A stretch of 64,000 nt of DNA from Stomoxys calcitrans (GCF_963082655.1 NC_081554.1:122153869-122217868), one strand, 5' to 3'; positions 48,531 to 61,952 are shown, counted from the stretch's first letter. Notes: a model not told the origin generated them from the letters alone. Translations and numbers: made by a program.

Positions 48531-50225
48531 AGGGATGACGAAGAAGAAGAAGAAGAAATTGAAGAGGCAGAGGATGCAGAGAAGCCAAAGAATGAGACGG
48601 TCAACGAGGTCATCCAAAAAATGGATGAGGCTAGTCGCAAGCGAAGAAAGAAGAAGTCTGATAGCGACATTTACGAGAGCCTAAAGATGGGATGCTTGGT
48701 GGATGAACTCAAGGCAACGATTGCACGCCTTGAGGAGAATGCCCGCAGAGATGGGGCTGTAATTTTGGCCCTACGAACGAAAATGGCCGAAATGGAAATG
48801 GCAATGATGGCCAGTGCAAAGCAAAATGCTTCTGATGGTCGAGTGATTGTTGCCCAAGCTACAAAGGGCATGAATTCACATATTGCTTCAGCTAGTGCCC
48901 ACACCACAAAGGGCATAGCTGCTGGCAATTCAGCTGATGATGGCGTCCATATCTCAGTCGAGGATATGGATACGAATGATTTGTCGGCCGGGGTAGCCGA
49001 AAACCCCGGCACTGCGTTGAACGATGGAACCTTCTCCCTGGTAAAGGCCAAGCGAATTCCGAAAGAGAAGAAGAATGAAGAAACGCTCCCGTTAAGAGAT
49101 GTTGCGCACCCCGCAAAGACTGGTGCTATACCGAAGATACCGGCAGTAAAGAAGAATGCTGTCCCCCCAGCTGAGAAGACCCCTGCTACGGGCCACCCGG
49201 CCACCGTGAATAGAGAAGACAATGGAACCATGCCTGCGTTTATGGTTTATGATGTAGGTGTAAGAGAGTTATGCACGATTGTGTCAAGATCCCTGAACAC
49301 GAAGGACTTCACCATCAGATTGGTAAGAAAAAGTTGCATAAGTTTGAGGGTAAGGGGTATAAATTCCTTTGAGAAGATTAAGAGTATGTTGAAGGAGAGG
49401 CGGTATAAATTCACCACCCATACGCCTAAGGATTTGTTGCCCTATTCCGTTGTTATTGAGGGGCTTTCTGGGGAGTTTTCTAAGGAAGAGGTCGAGGAGT
49501 GTTTGGGCGGCTTTGGGTTCCCGGTCGATGTGCGGGGTTTGGTTAACCTTTCAGGGAACTTGTGGCTTCTTAGGGTGGGTAGGTCCACCGATTTGGGTCT
49601 CCTCTATGGGGTGAAAAGGATGTTGCATTGCAGGGTCACTTTCCGTAGGGACAGGGCCCGTGATCCCGTCCAATGTTATAATTGCCAAAGGTATGGCCAT
49701 GTGTCCGGCAACTGCGGTTTGCCATTTCGCTGCTGTAAATGCAGCCAGCCACATGAACGCGGGGCGTGTCCGGTTCCGCCCAAGGATTTGGAAGGGAAGG
49801 AGGTTACCGATCCGGAGACGGGAAGGGTTACGAGGTATGAGGTGGTGCCAGTGAGTTGCGTGAATTGTGGTGTTGAGGGCCATACTGCTGGCTCGAGGGA
49901 ATGTCCCATTCGTGTAAGAATGGTTGCCAGGATGGCAGAGAAGAGAGAGGAGATCAGGAATAGGGATATGTCTAGGTCGAATAGGGTGAGAGGACTTTCC
50001 TACGCGTCTGCTGCACGGCCAAGCGCGCGCTCGGCACCGTCTGGTGCCCCCACATCCGCCGGCGGTGCGGATATCTTTGCGGACTGTCAGCGAATATTGG
50101 GCGGCGACTTCGTTTCAGTTTTCGCTAGGATGAGGGAATTTGCACCAAGGTATGCAGGCCTTGTTAGGGAGCATGGTGAGTCGGGGGCCATTACGGCCTT
50201 CTTGCGCTTCCTCTGCGATGTGTAG
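48525..50225 (+). CDS. LINE E ORF1: Gag-like protein, probably 5'-truncated, with a start codon from histone spacer DNA
   Basis: 566 residues counted from the ATG at 48525, which lies in the H2A/H2B spacer; element sequence begins two codons later. The N-terminus is an acidic Glu run (DDEEEEEEIEEAEDAE), then a basic RKRRKKKSD patch and a helical segment (LVDELKATIARLEENARRD). The gag domain (MLKERRYKFTTHTPKDLL, VVIEGLSGEF) leads to three knuckles from about residue 384 (CYNCQRYGHVSGNC, CCKCSQPHERGAC, CVNCGVEGHTAGSREC). C-terminal module CQRILGGDFVSVF...YAGL. It lacks the extra N-terminal region of the other ORF1s, so the true start may be missing. Closest to A. Confidence 0.87.
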
Positions 50226-53157
50226 TTTATTTAAGTGTGTTTTTCTGAACATCAACTCTTGTGTGTCCTTACGCAGGAGACATTTTTTGAAGATTTTTGT
50301 TGACGACCATGGACCTGATGTGATTTTGTTGGCGGAACATAAGCTTTCCAGTAGGCACCGCTTTGAATTGGAGGGATATGATGTTTTCAGACAGGATAGA
50401 CAGTCACGCGGCGGTGGCACTGCGGTACTTGTGCGGAGTTCTTTTCGCAGTGAGAGGATACATATTCGGACAGGAGGCATAGAATCCTGCGCTGCGAGGG
50501 TTTTTACGAGGGATGGCGGTTCAGTTGCCTTTGTTTCGCTTTATCTTCGTCCTGGTGAACCCTTGATACCATCGGATTTGGAGTCGATTATGGAGCTGCA
50601 CGAGTCTGGCGAGGTTGTGGTTGGAGCAGACCTCAATGCTAAACACCCGTCCTGGGGTGGCACGGAGGTGGACCCCAGGGGAAGGCGGCTGGCCAGGTTT
50701 TTACTTGACTACCCTGATTTCGCGACGTGCCGGTGCGATAGACCGACGAGACCGAATGCATCCGGGGGGACTTACATAGACTTCTTTTTGTTGACTCCTG
50801 GTGTTCCACTCACGGGCGATGGGGGATTGTCGAGAGCATTTGATTTCGAGTCAGATCATAGGGCGATCCAGGTGACTCTAGGTATAGGGCGACTTGAGAT
50901 AAGGAATCCCAGGACTTTCCTCGATTTTAGCAGAATGCATGTCCGTCGCTACAGGGCTCGTCTGGGTGAGGGGCTGTCGCCTATTTCTCTTCCGGTAGAC
51001 AGGAACGTGACTACACAGGAGATTGATGATTGTGTTGAGGGACTTGGAATGGTATTTCGCTCCGCGATCGAGGCTTCGGTCCCTAGGGTTCCCGTGGAGA
51101 GGACAAGGATGTTCTTACCGGGCTGGATTCTCAGGCTCATTTATGAGCGTAGGGCCCTATGTCGGGCGCTGCGCGGATCGGCTGATCCAGAGCGCCGCGG
51201 GCTTTTGCGCACTGACATCAGACACCTGTCTAGGGTGATTCGCGAGTCCATTGACTCCTTCGAACGGGACCGCATGAGCCGCCGACTTGGACGTATTAGG
51301 ATCGATGGTCGATCATACTCTCAGGTCAAGAGGGCCGCGGGCCTATCCAATAGGGAACCTATTGGAGACCTGACGTCCTCTGACGGGAGTGTATTGACTG
51401 ATGATCTTTCCAAGGCGGAGGCTATTGCGGACCATGTTCAAGTCGATTTGGTGACGGGCTTTCCCCCGTCTGACGGCGAGTTCGAAAGACAGGTCCATGG
51501 GGTTGCAGATGATCTTGTTGATGCGTCTCCCCTGGTTGAATTTTCTGGTTCGTTCCCTGCTAACGGCACTGCTGTGGCCGATAGGTCCTTGTGGGAAGAT
51601 GGTCTTTTTGTAAAACCATCTTGCATTGGTTCGGCCCTTTCCTCTTGGTCGTCCAAGAGGTCCTCCGGTGTTGATGGAGTCCCGGATATTGCGCTCAAGA
51701 GAGCCGGCAATGTGATTTTCACTTTTCTGTGCGTCTTGTTTAACCACTGCCTGAATTTGGGGTATTTTCCTCCCGCCTGGAAGACCGCTGTAGTTGTTCC
51801 GATACCGAAACCGGGATCTGATCGGCGAGATCGCTCTGGCTATAGGCCTGTTTCTCTTTTGTCGACGTTTGGGAGACTCTTTGAGTCGTTCATTTTGAGG
51901 AGGATTGCCAGGGTCGTTGAAGACAGAGGTATTCTGCCGGATGGTCAGTTTGGTTTCAGGCCGGACCATTCCACCACACACGCTTTAGGCGTTTTCACAA
52001 GCTACGTGGCTAGGGGATTTGATAGGAAGTACGGGACGATTGCGGTAGGCCTTGACATTTCCAAGGCCTTTGATTCCGTTTGGCACGACGGCCTGCTTTT
52101 TAAGCTTAGGGGCCTTGGATTTGGCAGACAGGTATGTAGGGTGGTCGCAAGCTTTCTCCACGGTCGGAGTTTTTGTGTAAGGGTAGGTGAGCAATCTTCT
52201 TCAGATCGGCCAGTTCGATCTGGCGTCCCCCAAGGCTCCATCCTCGGGCCGATGTTGTACAATTTGTTTGTCCATGACATTCCAACCCCTCCTTCAGGTG
52301 GCATGCTGCTGGCGTACGCGGATGACGTCATGTTGGCCTTCTCTGGCCCCAGGGCTTCTATTGTTAACAGGAATGTTAACATGTTTTTGGGTGAGTTGTG
52401 TGGTTATTTCACTAGATGGAGGCTTAGGCTAAACCCGGCGAAATGCTCCGCTATGGTTTTTAGGGGCAGGACTGGCACCACTTATCCTAATTTTCGACGA
52501 TACGTTCCCGTGGTCCGCATCGGGGTTGATGACGTGGCAATTACTGGCACGATTAAGTATCTGGGGGTCGTTTTTGACTCCAGACTGGAATTCCGTAATC
52601 ATGTTGATTACGCGCTGGACAGGGCGAGGAGGGTCTATTTCGGCTATCACCGCCTGTTTCGGATGAGGAGGGGTCTATCGTCGGCCGTGAAGCTCTTGAT
52701 TTATCGTCAAGTGATCAGACCGGTGGTTTCATATGCCTTTCCGATATGGTTCGGCATATCTTCGGCGCAGATGGAGAGGGTCAGGGCTTGGGAGAGGCGG
52801 GCTTTGCGCTCGTGCTTGGGGCTGCGGACGATAGTTAGGAGGGATGGTTCGGTTAGTCGCCCTTCGTGTAGGGCGATATATGATGGAGCGGGGACTCCCC
52901 GTATCGACGTATGGATGGTGCGGGGCGCCATTGAATTTCTGGGACGATGCGGCGATGTGGGCAATGGGATGGTGTCTGACCATTTCTCCTCCAATGATGA
53001 CAGGAATGCACTTCTAAACAGAACGTACTTTTCACCAGCTGCACTGCCTAGACTGAATGAGGAAAACCTCTTATATGATGGTGAAGTCCTTCTATTTTAC
53101 CATAGAAGACATAACAGTTTTGATTTTCAGGACACAGTGTACGACACAACTCAGTGA
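50218..53157 (+). CDS. LINE E ORF2: endonuclease-reverse transcriptase
   Basis: 979 residues from the ATG at 50218 (MCSLFKCVFLNINS), overlapping the ORF1 stop as ATGTGTAG; an open frame upstream of it is antisense-like coding overlap with ORF1 and not the start. Endonuclease motifs: ILLAEHKL, GGGTAVLV, VVGADLNAKH, FESDHRA. RT motifs: GYRPVSLLSTFGR, QFGFRPDHST, VGLDISKAFDSVW (Ile for the usual Phe), SGVPQGSILGPMLYN and AYADDVML (near residue 700). LNPAKC and IKYLGVVFD follow; ends VYDTTQ, close to A. Confidence 0.93.
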   Translation: MCSLFKCVFLNINSCVSLRRRHFLKIFVDDHGPDVILLAEHKLSSRHRFELEGYDVFRQDRQSRGGGTAVLVRSSFRSERIHIRTGGIESCAARVFTRDGGSVAFVSLYLRPGEPLIPSDLESIMELHESGEVVVGADLNAKHPSWGGTEVDPRGRRLARFLLDYPDFATCRCDRPTRPNASGGTYIDFFLLTPGVPLTGDGGLSRAFDFESDHRAIQVTLGIGRLEIRNPRTFLDFSRMHVRRYRARLGEGLSPISLPVDRNVTTQEIDDCVEGLGMVFRSAIEASVPRVPVERTRMFLPGWILRLIYERRALCRALRGSADPERRGLLRTDIRHLSRVIRESIDSFERDRMSRRLGRIRIDGRSYSQVKRAAGLSNREPIGDLTSSDGSVLTDDLSKAEAIADHVQVDLVTGFPPSDGEFERQVHGVADDLVDASPLVEFSGSFPANGTAVADRSLWEDGLFVKPSCIGSALSSWSSKRSSGVDGVPDIALKRAGNVIFTFLCVLFNHCLNLGYFPPAWKTAVVVPIPKPGSDRRDRSGYRPVSLLSTFGRLFESFILRRIARVVEDRGILPDGQFGFRPDHSTTHALGVFTSYVARGFDRKYGTIAVGLDISKAFDSVWHDGLLFKLRGLGFGRQVCRVVASFLHGRSFCVRVGEQSSSDRPVRSGVPQGSILGPMLYNLFVHDIPTPPSGGMLLAYADDVMLAFSGPRASIVNRNVNMFLGELCGYFTRWRLRLNPAKCSAMVFRGRTGTTYPNFRRYVPVVRIGVDDVAITGTIKYLGVVFDSRLEFRNHVDYALDRARRVYFGYHRLFRMRRGLSSAVKLLIYRQVIRPVVSYAFPIWFGISSAQMERVRAWERRALRSCLGLRTIVRRDGSVSRPSCRAIYDGAGTPRIDVWMVRGAIEFLGRCGDVGNGMVSDHFSSNDDRNALLNRTYFSPAALPRLNEENLLYDGEVLLFYHRRHNSFDFQDTVYDTTQ

Positions 53158-53166
53158 TCCCTGCCT

Positions 53167-53183
53167 TGTACATATTGTAAATA
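53167..53183 (+). promoter_or_regulatory. UGUANAUA pair in the 3' UTR of LINE E
   Basis: TGTACATA at 53167 and TGTAAATA at 53176, just after the ORF2 stop. Confidence 0.4.
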
Positions 53184-53506
53184 GTTATTTAGAATTACTC
53201 TAGAATTAAGATTATATTTATTCTTTCCGTATATAGTTATTTAGGTTTAAGATTTAGATTTAAGTATCATACCCCTATTTTTGGTTCTATGAAATATTTC
53301 TTTTTTGTAACTCGAGGTTAATTTTGATTTTGATTTTTGACGGAATTTGTAGTCACGGTCAAGAGCCGGCTACCGCATAATAACTTGAAGTTGTCGTACG
53401 AGGGAATTTTTTAAGTACTTTGTAAAATTTATAGATTCAATTAGATATTAGCAAAATCTCTGTAAATGAATTTGAATTTTGGAAAAAATAAACGGCTATA
53501 TGAAAC

Positions 53507-53577
53507 GCCATCAAACACACAAAATCGTGAACAGTGTTAAAAGTGTTTGTGTGACTTAAAAAAAAAACCAAGTGAAA
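53507..53577 (+). promoter_or_regulatory. H2B-V leader without its core promoter
   Basis: Resumes at GCCATCAAACACACAAAATCG after LINE E. The H2B TATA-like box is not merely displaced but deleted. Confidence 0.82.
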
Positions 53578-53952
53578 ATGCCTCCAAAAGCCAGTGGTAA
53601 AGCAGCAAAGAAGGCCGACAAAGCCCAAAAGAACATCACTAAGGGTGACAAGACCAAGAGACGCACCAAGCGTAAGGAGAGTTATGCTATCTACATTTAC
53701 AAAGTGTTGAAGCAAGTCCATCCCGATACTGGTATCTCCTCAAAGGCCATGAGCATCATGAACAGTTTCGTCAACGATATCTTTGAACGTATCGCCGCCG
53801 AAGCCTCCCGTTTGGCTCACTACAACAAGCGTTCCACCATCACCAGTCGGGAAATCCAAACTGCCGTCCGTCTATTATTGCCCGGTGAGTTGGCTAAGCA
53901 CGCTGTCAGTGAAGGTACCAAAGCCGTTACTAAGTACACCAGCTCCAAGTAA
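53578..53952 (+). CDS. H2B: Histone H2B (unit V), G13D variant
   Basis: Like the other H2B copies except GAC for GGC at 53617-53619, giving Asp in the N-tail (KKADKAQKN; residue 13 without Met). No native core promoter. The change could be neutral decay of an unexpressed edge copy. Confidence 0.97.
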   Translation: MPPKASGKAAKKADKAQKNITKGDKTKRRTKRKESYAIYIYKVLKQVHPDTGISSKAMSIMNSFVNDIFERIAAEASRLAHYNKRSTITSREIQTAVRLLLPGELAKHAVSEGTKAVTKYTSSK

Positions 53953-53998
53953 ATGGCATACTTATTTCGTCGTACAATATTTTCCCTACAACATCAAA

Positions 53999-54014
53999 GG
54001 CCCTTTTCAGGGCC
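53999..54014 (+). terminator. Histone 3' stem-loop, H2B-V
   Basis: GGCCCTTTTCAGGGCC. Confidence 0.95.
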
Positions 54015-54782
54015 ACAAAATAAATTAAAAAAGAGACTTAATTCGTTATTCAACTAAAATTAATTTATATTTACAAATTTAAAGAAAAAATATATCTACC
54101 ACTCACCCTCACATTGCCCTTATTACTTTTTTAAAATAAAATATGTATACTACCCATACTCTAATATTGCCCTCCTTGCTTAGCACCATCTACATCTACA
54201 GTAATATGATCAACACATATTGCTCTTATGCTCAAACACTCGGTATGCAACGTTGTATTGATGTTCGAGTATATGTGAGCGTGTGTGTTGATACTAAATT
54301 TTTTAGGGATGTATACTAGTATGTTAGCGTGAAATGGTGTAGAGATGTATATGTGGACTTATGCGTTTGTACGCGAGATCTATGGGTAGGTATGCTCGTA
54401 AAGAATGAAATAGGTATGCTAAGTGCGATTTTTGAAGGGAATATTGTACGCCACTCTCTTATTGGTTAGGTATGCTAAATGAGATTTTCTTTAACATTAA
54501 CTGATTTTCATAGTTCTTAGTAATTGCTTTGGTTTATGACCCTAAGTGAAACAGTTAATCCAGTTGCGGAAAAAATCCCATTTAACATGTGATTACTTAA
54601 ATTTCCTTAAAGGGTAATGTATTCCCATAGTAGGTAACAATGGTATTAAAAGATTTCAACAGATGTTTTACAGCTACGAAAAGGGCTGTGATTAGCTTTT
54701 CCCTTAAAATTAACATAGTATTTATTAGGTAATTAAAAAATTGTTTGAGTTAAATTTGGTCTCTTTTTAAAAATTTTTTTGT
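54015..54782. other. Convergent H2B-H1 spacer (unit V)
   Basis: As 1748-2515; no gene seen. Confidence 0.8.
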
Positions 54783-54798
54783 AGCCCTGAAAAGGGCT
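54783..54798 (-). terminator. Histone 3' stem-loop, H1-V
   Basis: Minus-strand AGCCCTTTTCAGGGCT. Confidence 0.95.
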
Positions 54799-54867
54799 GT
54801 TAGATATACTGCTTTCGAATATCGAAAATAATCATTTTGACATGATAAGTAATTTTGCATGGAAAAA

Positions 54868-55548
54868 TTACTTCTTAGCGGCGGTCTTCTTGGCAGCTGG
54901 CTTCTTTGCTGCGGCAGCCTTTTTGGGCTTGGCAGCGGTGGTTTTTGCCTTGGGTGCCTTTGGTTTAGTGGCTGATGCTTTGGCGGCTGTTTTTGCGGGT
55001 TTAGCTTTAACTGTACCTGTCTTTTTGGCAGTTTTAGCCTTGGCCTTTTCGGTCTTCTTCTTCTCGGCGGTCTTTTTAGCAGCGGAAGGCTTCTTTGCAG
55101 CGGCTTTCTTTTCACCGGCTGCCTTTTTGGGTGCTGCTGCCTTCTTTTTCTTATCACCGGCTGGGACCTTCTTCTTCTTTTCAGCGCTCTTTGCTTTAGG
55201 TTCCTTCGAGGCAGATGGGGACAATTTGAATGAACCGGAGGCACCCTTACCTTTAGTTTGGATCAATTTTCCACTAGCAACAGCGCTCTTCAAGTACTTC
55301 TTGATGAATGGGGCCAATTTTACAGCATCAACTTTGTATGTGCTGGCCAAGTATTTCTTGATGGCAGGCAATGAGGAACCACCACGTTCTTTCAATGTTT
55401 TGATGGCAGCATCGACCATTTGTTGGGTTGGTGGATGGCTTGGGGCAGCAGAGGGTTTCTTTGCCTTGGCAGCGGCTTTCTTAGGTGCCTTTTTCTCAAC
55501 AGCGGCGACTGGAGATGCGGTGGCTTCAACAACGGCGGCGTCAGACAT
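54868..55548 (-). CDS. His1: Linker histone H1 (unit V)
   Basis: Identical protein to H1-I; native promoter attached. Confidence 0.97.
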   Translation of the reverse strand: MSDAAVVEATASPVAAVEKKAPKKAAAKAKKPSAAPSHPPTQQMVDAAIKTLKERGGSSLPAIKKYLASTYKVDAVKLAPFIKKYLKSAVASGKLIQTKGKGASGSFKLSPSASKEPKAKSAEKKKKVPAGDKKKKAAAPKKAAGEKKAAAKKPSAAKKTAEKKKTEKAKAKTAKKTGTVKAKPAKTAAKASATKPKAPKAKTTAAKPKKAAAAKKPAAKKTAAKK

Positions 55549-57062
55549 GATTTCACTTATATTTTTCTTTTTAAACACACTTTAACACTTTGTAAATATA
55601 CACTCACTACTGGTGTACGCTGATTGGTTGAAAATATGGTTTCAACCTTTAGACTAGTGATGGCTGGGTACATCGAAATTATGAGAAGTACATAGTAGTC
55701 AACTACGAAATTTTGCGAAACGTTGTGTGGAAGCGAATAAAAATTTTTACAAAAGTTTTCACAGAATTATTCATTTTACGATGAGATAGTAACAATTTCT
55801 TTTTATTTTTTATACAATTCTTCTAGTAGAGATATCCAGCTAATCATTAAAGAAAATCCGAGTTAATTATCTTTAAGCGTTACCGAGTTATAAGGGTTTG
55901 AGTTGAAAGTTTATAAAAATGTTATGATAAAATTGTAACTAAATTATAAAAATTTTCCAATTTTTATTGAAAATTGGTTTTTATAAAAATTTAGTATGGA
56001 ATCTTGATATGTTTTCTTGAAAGAAGTGTAAAAAAAAGTGAAAATTTGGATGATTTTCATAGTGAAATAATCGATTTTATTATGTAGTCTATGACAGTTG
56101 AATTCACCATATTGGCGTATTTTCCATGAATAAAAGTTTTTCTGCAAATTAATTTGAAAGCTCTAATGTAAAAATGTTTTAGGAAAATTTTATCATAAAA
56201 TATTATAGAAATGATAGATTTCTATTAAAATGTTACATAATTTGTAAAAAGTGTACGTTTGTTACGAAAAGTCTAAAATATTACGATGCTATGTTATACC
56301 AACGTCGTTGGCTATGCAAAATGTGCGGTGAGCTCTATTGCATTTATTATAAAATATTTTTTTCTATATAAAGTGGACTTGAAACTAAATAAAAAATTTA
56401 AAAATGTAAATTCTAAACAATGTATTGTTGCAATCACAAATTTAAAAAAATATATAATTTTTTTTTGGAAATTAAACACAAATTCAAAAATGCCCTTGTC
56501 TAAGCAAGCAAATGTAGAACAGTTGCATACCGAACGAAATCTATTTCCCTTTAATAATTTAAAATATTAAAATACTATTTTATTCTTTTTAAAACAGTTT
56601 TTAGAATAGCAAAAAATATCATTTGTTTAAAAATAATAAAAAATACAGAAAAAATTTATATTCAATGTATCTAAATTATCTATTTAAGGTTAAAATTCTC
56701 TCGAATGTATTGGCCTGCCTGTTTTTATCTTCATTCATTCTTGTTATGTAGCTACTACGAAAAATCAAATTTTGCAAAAAGAATAACAGCAAATATACTG
56801 TTGCTAATAGAAAATAAAAATTTTCAATTTAACATAAAAAGTAAATTAAATAATTTTTTTTTAAAAAAAAGTTTTTGATTTCGCTCCATGTTTTGAAACC
56901 CAATATTACCAAAAGTAAAACGCATAGAAAAGAAAAAAATTTTTTTAATATAAATAGTGTATTTTTCCATCCCCAAAAAAAGACTATATTTATTTATTTT
57001 AATAAAAATAAAAAGGTGTAAGTTTTGAATAAATTTTTTTCTCTTTTTTATAAAAATATTGT
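55549..57062. other. H1-H3 spacer with H1 promoter (unit V)
   Basis: As 3282-4795; no gene seen. Confidence 0.8.
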
Positions 57063-57078
57063 GGTCCTGAAAAGGACC
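57063..57078 (-). terminator. Histone 3' stem-loop, H3-V
   Basis: Minus-strand GGTCCTTTTCAGGACC. Confidence 0.95.
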
Positions 57079-57122
57079 GATTGTTTTTGTAAAAAAAAGT
57101 TGGCTTTTAAAATGTCAATAAT

Positions 57123-57815
<693 letters not shown>

Positions 57816-57822
57816 TATTATT

Positions 57823-59536
57823 TGTAACGGCCGCTGTTGACTTAGTTTTTTTTTTTTTTTGCTGGGACATATGTATATGATTGATACATGACTGTGCTAC
57901 GGGATGTATGGCCATATTCATAAAACTTAAAGCAGCGTTAGAGTGGGCTTATTTGACAGATTTCCTTTATAGAATATTCAAATGAACCTACGATGAAGCT
58001 GTTTTAAGTTTGTGAATACTGTGGATAATGTTTACATGGACCTATTTGGCCGTACTGGCTGTCGGTCTATGTATTTTTGTGGATAAGGCACGGATTTAAC
58101 ACCTAATTTTTTTTGTTCGATAGACTTTATGGGACTTGGATTCACAGAAGATGTTACGATCTGCGTTTTGTTTCCTTGGACTTAATTGTTGTCAGGTGGC
58201 TAACACTGGCGAGCTACACTGTAAGACGATTGGTACATGGACCCTACGGTCATTATCTACTAATTCTCTTTCACCGGTATTTACTGCCACCCACTGTTTT
58301 TAAGTTTGTCCAAGGAGACAGCTTTAACCCATACTTACCTAGTGGTACCGGCAAAATGATAGATTTTTTTGCTAGACCTTGTTATATTTTATTGTATGAG
58401 TGGAAAGGCATTTTGCAATAATGCACAGATCATTAATATGACAATGGGACGGGCAATGGATATTGGCTCTTCATCAATTACAAATAAATAATCTCTTCGG
58501 ATGTGTTGTACGTCAGATTGGTTTGACTAAGACTCTCACATCGATAGCGACTACGATGGGGCATAAGAGTTACAGAAGACAGGCAATTGTTTTTAATTGT
58601 AGGAAGCCTTCTATTTGATAGTGATTTTGGTTTCGAGGCGATACAATTTGCCTACGATTGCATGATGGAGTGTATGATTGCACCAGCTTGGACACCGACT
58701 ACTTTTCGTCTGGGTTCCTTGACCCAGGGTTGCATTGGAGTATTTGAAGGACTCCAGAGCCTGATAATTGTGGGAATTGTTTGACATTTGAATGTGTTTG
58801 TGACCTTTCAAAGTCAATTTCAAGGCCAGGGACCACGATGTTGGATGACAGTAATCTTGGTTAGCAGAGAGAAGAAGTCAAATCATTGTTATAAAATCAT
58901 TTGTGAAGTGCGGTTGCTAAAGTATTTTAACAACGGTGTGATGCCCTCTGAATTGAATTCCAATTTGATTGTGATTTGAAATTGACTTGTTTGTGTTATA
59001 AGTCTTTTTTTTTAAGTGCCTGACACATTAAGAGAGAGGTATGGACGTGAGTGTGATTTTTCTCTAGATAACTTTTGATAATAATTTCACACCAATAGGG
59101 TTCAGTTTTCTGGCTTGATTTTTGCGCAAAATAACTTCGAACCCTGGCATTTCACCAAGAGAATATATACAGGATCTACTTTCATGTGACCTCGGGTAAG
59201 ATCTGAATGATTTGTCTATATTCTTTCTTTTGATATTGATGCATGGAAACTTTCACATATAGGATACTGTGGTTCAGTGGACAAATCGGACCAACTAATC
59301 GTAGGGATAAGTGCAGGACCATCAGCTCCATCTGCCATATATCCCGAGGGAATTTTAAATTCACCATACTGGTGGATCGTAAAGAAATTAGTGAGTACCA
59401 AAACCACTTAGTATAGCAAATGATATCGAATATACCGTGAATGGATTTGACGGAGTATATATAAGAAGAAGAGCTAACAGGAACAATCCTATAAAAATCA
59501 TTAGAAAAAGTAAAAAAATTTTTAAAAAAAATATAC

Positions 59537-59595
<59 letters not shown>

Positions 59596-60656
59596 CTGTA
59601 CACATAAATTTGCAAACTAACCTCACTTACGACAAAAGAGAAAACGTGGCTACAATTTGAGTAGAGATCAAAAGTTTAAAAAAATTAATACTTACCAGCC
59701 AATTTTACACAAAGTATTACAAAAAAACAAGAGAAAATTTATAAACGTATTAAAAACAGCTTAAAAGGAAAGAATTGAAGAAATCTAAAACAAAAAGGAT
59801 TAGAAACTAAACCACAGCATAAAATACTGTTGATCAAGTAGACAAGTATTCGAAGCGTAAAGAAAGAAGAAAATTAAAGCAAAAAACATTTTTTTTTAAA
59901 TTATAGCGTTATGTAGGTAAAAAAAAAAAAAAAAAATAATTACAATTACTATAAATGTCGCTAATGTTTAAATTAATGGGCCGGCCGTTTCTAAAAAAAG
60001 AAAAAAAGGATTATATGCAAATGTTATAACTAGTACAACTTGTTACAATTTTTTTTTTTTTGATTGCTATTATAATTTTCATATATTATAGTTTTAAGTT
60101 CATATATTTAGCCGATAAGACTTTTGCTATAAATTGCTTTCTTTTTTTTATAAAGACACAGAAAAGAAAAATATATATATAATGCCGATACTGACTTGAA
60201 AACTAAAAAAAAAAATATGTTTTGTTAACTTCTCAAACAAGGTTGAGTATGTAGTTGTGTCAATAAAAAGGGTTTGATGAAAAATTAAGGGAGATATTTA
60301 TTAGAAACGAGATGAGGGCCATAAATATCTCATTTGGATGGCCAATTTCTGGACATGTAAGGGGTGGGCTGCCCAAGGAATCAATACCACCTGATTCCTA
60401 TTCTAGCGTCAAGATTTGTTGTGCTGTAGGAACACTCTTTGAAAAATAGTCTGTCCGTTTCCTTCTAGAATTCAAAACCAAAATGTAACTGTCAAATTTT
60501 TAATGTAAAAGAAATAACGCTTTGTGACACCTTTGGCACTTATAAACTATTTGTGAGGGGATATAGGCGGAGATAGAACCCACGTCCGGCGAGTTTAAGC
60601 CGCAGCAGGAAGCAATGAAGTGCCACCGCCTACAACTAAAGACCTCGTCCATCACA
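57823..60656 (+). repeat. Putative 5' LTR of retrotransposon F (about 2.8 kb)
   Basis: Begins TGTAACGGCC and ends ATCACA just before a primer binding site, giving the TG...CA ends (TGT/ACA) usual for LTRs. It contains a long (AT)n run (about 59540-59592), a 10-bp inverted repeat GAGATATTTA/TAAATATCTC (60291-60331) and no convincing gene. The length would be exceptional though not unknown for fly Ty3/gypsy elements such as Ulysses. The 3' LTR is outside the window, so the 5' edge is inferred. Confidence 0.5.
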
Positions 60657-60659
60657 AAT

Positions 60660-60677
60660 TGGCGCCCAGCAACGTGG
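60660..60677 (+). other. Primer binding site, tRNA-Lys type
   Basis: TGGCGCCCAGCAACGTGG. The first nine bases (TGGCGCCCA) match the tRNA-Lys-type PBS known from gypsy-group elements; the rest is less certain. It lies 3 bases after the inferred LTR end. Confidence 0.7.
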
Positions 60678-61909
60678 AGCTGCCCTCTTTTTGGATTGAT
60701 CGTTCAGAATATTTGGACCTTTCATAAAAAAGGGGCACTCATCGAGATGGAAACGTTATTATGTACAAATGTTTTGAACATTTTTACTTAGTATCGCTAC
60801 ATCAAACCATTTTCTGACTTTGCTTCATATCCTGTAAGTCCCGGCAAGCCATCCTAGAGCTATACCTGTGTTGCGACAGAGTTATGGGGTAGACCCAGAT
60901 AATGGAGAACTATTTGACAACTACGTGTTTTTGACTGCGTGGAGTAAGTCGTAATCTGAAGACCCTAACGTCTGTGAATTATTTGCTACTCTAACCCAGA
61001 TAAAGACGCCTACTTGCCAAGGGGTTCAACTTTATGTTATTCTAGGCTGAAATTAATATGAAATTTCAGGTTAGAATACAGTGTTTGTCAATGCATGTTC
61101 TTGTCCTGTCGATCCTTAGATTCAAAGAGTAGTTTACCAAACAGAGATCATTCAGAATTTCAATATATTGATATGAATCGTCCATTGAAAAGATGTTTTG
61201 GACAGTACACACAATGCAATTTATTAGATTTCCTTTTAATCTAGTTATTAATTGTGATAACAAATAATTTGATTATATTTTGGATTCTACTAGCTAAGTT
61301 AATTAGTTAAAAAGAGACTGAAATGAATAATGAATTATAAAAAGTTGACACTAGAAACAATCTCCTTTTTTTAGACGCAACTGCAGTAAATTCTTAACCA
61401 TACAACATATATTTTCTGAAAAGAAAGAAAAAAAATTGTATTATAATACTATATTATCCAATCAAAAAAAAATGTATTTATGAACAAATATAGAAAAAAA
61501 AACAATTAACAAAACATTCAAAAAGAACAAAACAAAAAAAAAGTTATTACCAAAACTAAAAAGAAAATATTCTTTTTTTTTTAGTTTTGGTCTTAATTCC
61601 AACTCAGAGAATTAGACATAGCATTGGAATTAAAATTGATCAAGTTTGAAAATTATTTATTTTCTCTTTGGATTTTTTTTTTTTGCCACAATAATTTTTT
61701 TTAATTTACAAAAAAAAAAAAATTAATTATTTTGAAAATAGAATTGAATATAAAGCCAAAAAAAAAAATATAAATTTTGCAGGATTTTCATAAATAATTA
61801 ATTTCTTTTTTGAATCGGTTATTTGGGCCAAAACTTGAATAACTGAAATTTGATTTGTAGGTTATATTTTAGTTAGTACTATTCCGTTTTTGAAACACAC
61901 ACATATATA

Positions 61910-61952
<43 letters not shown>

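Larger units (their letters stand above)
48531..53506 (+). mobile_element. Non-LTR retrotransposon E, 5'-truncated, in the H2B start region
   Basis: 4.98 kb with no 5' UTR; it begins inside ORF1. 3' junction at GCCATCAAACAC (53507), 3 bases upstream of the B junction. Instead of a TSD, 21 bases of target are missing. ATGAAA occurs both at the left edge and just before the right junction, so microhomology or a short duplication may be involved. No simple-repeat tail. Same direction as H2B. ORF2 is intact. Confidence 0.9.

Noticed and set aside
58113..58784. Small open frames of 102 and 65 codons in the putative LTR
   Set aside because: No recognisable motif and an AT-rich non-coding setting.
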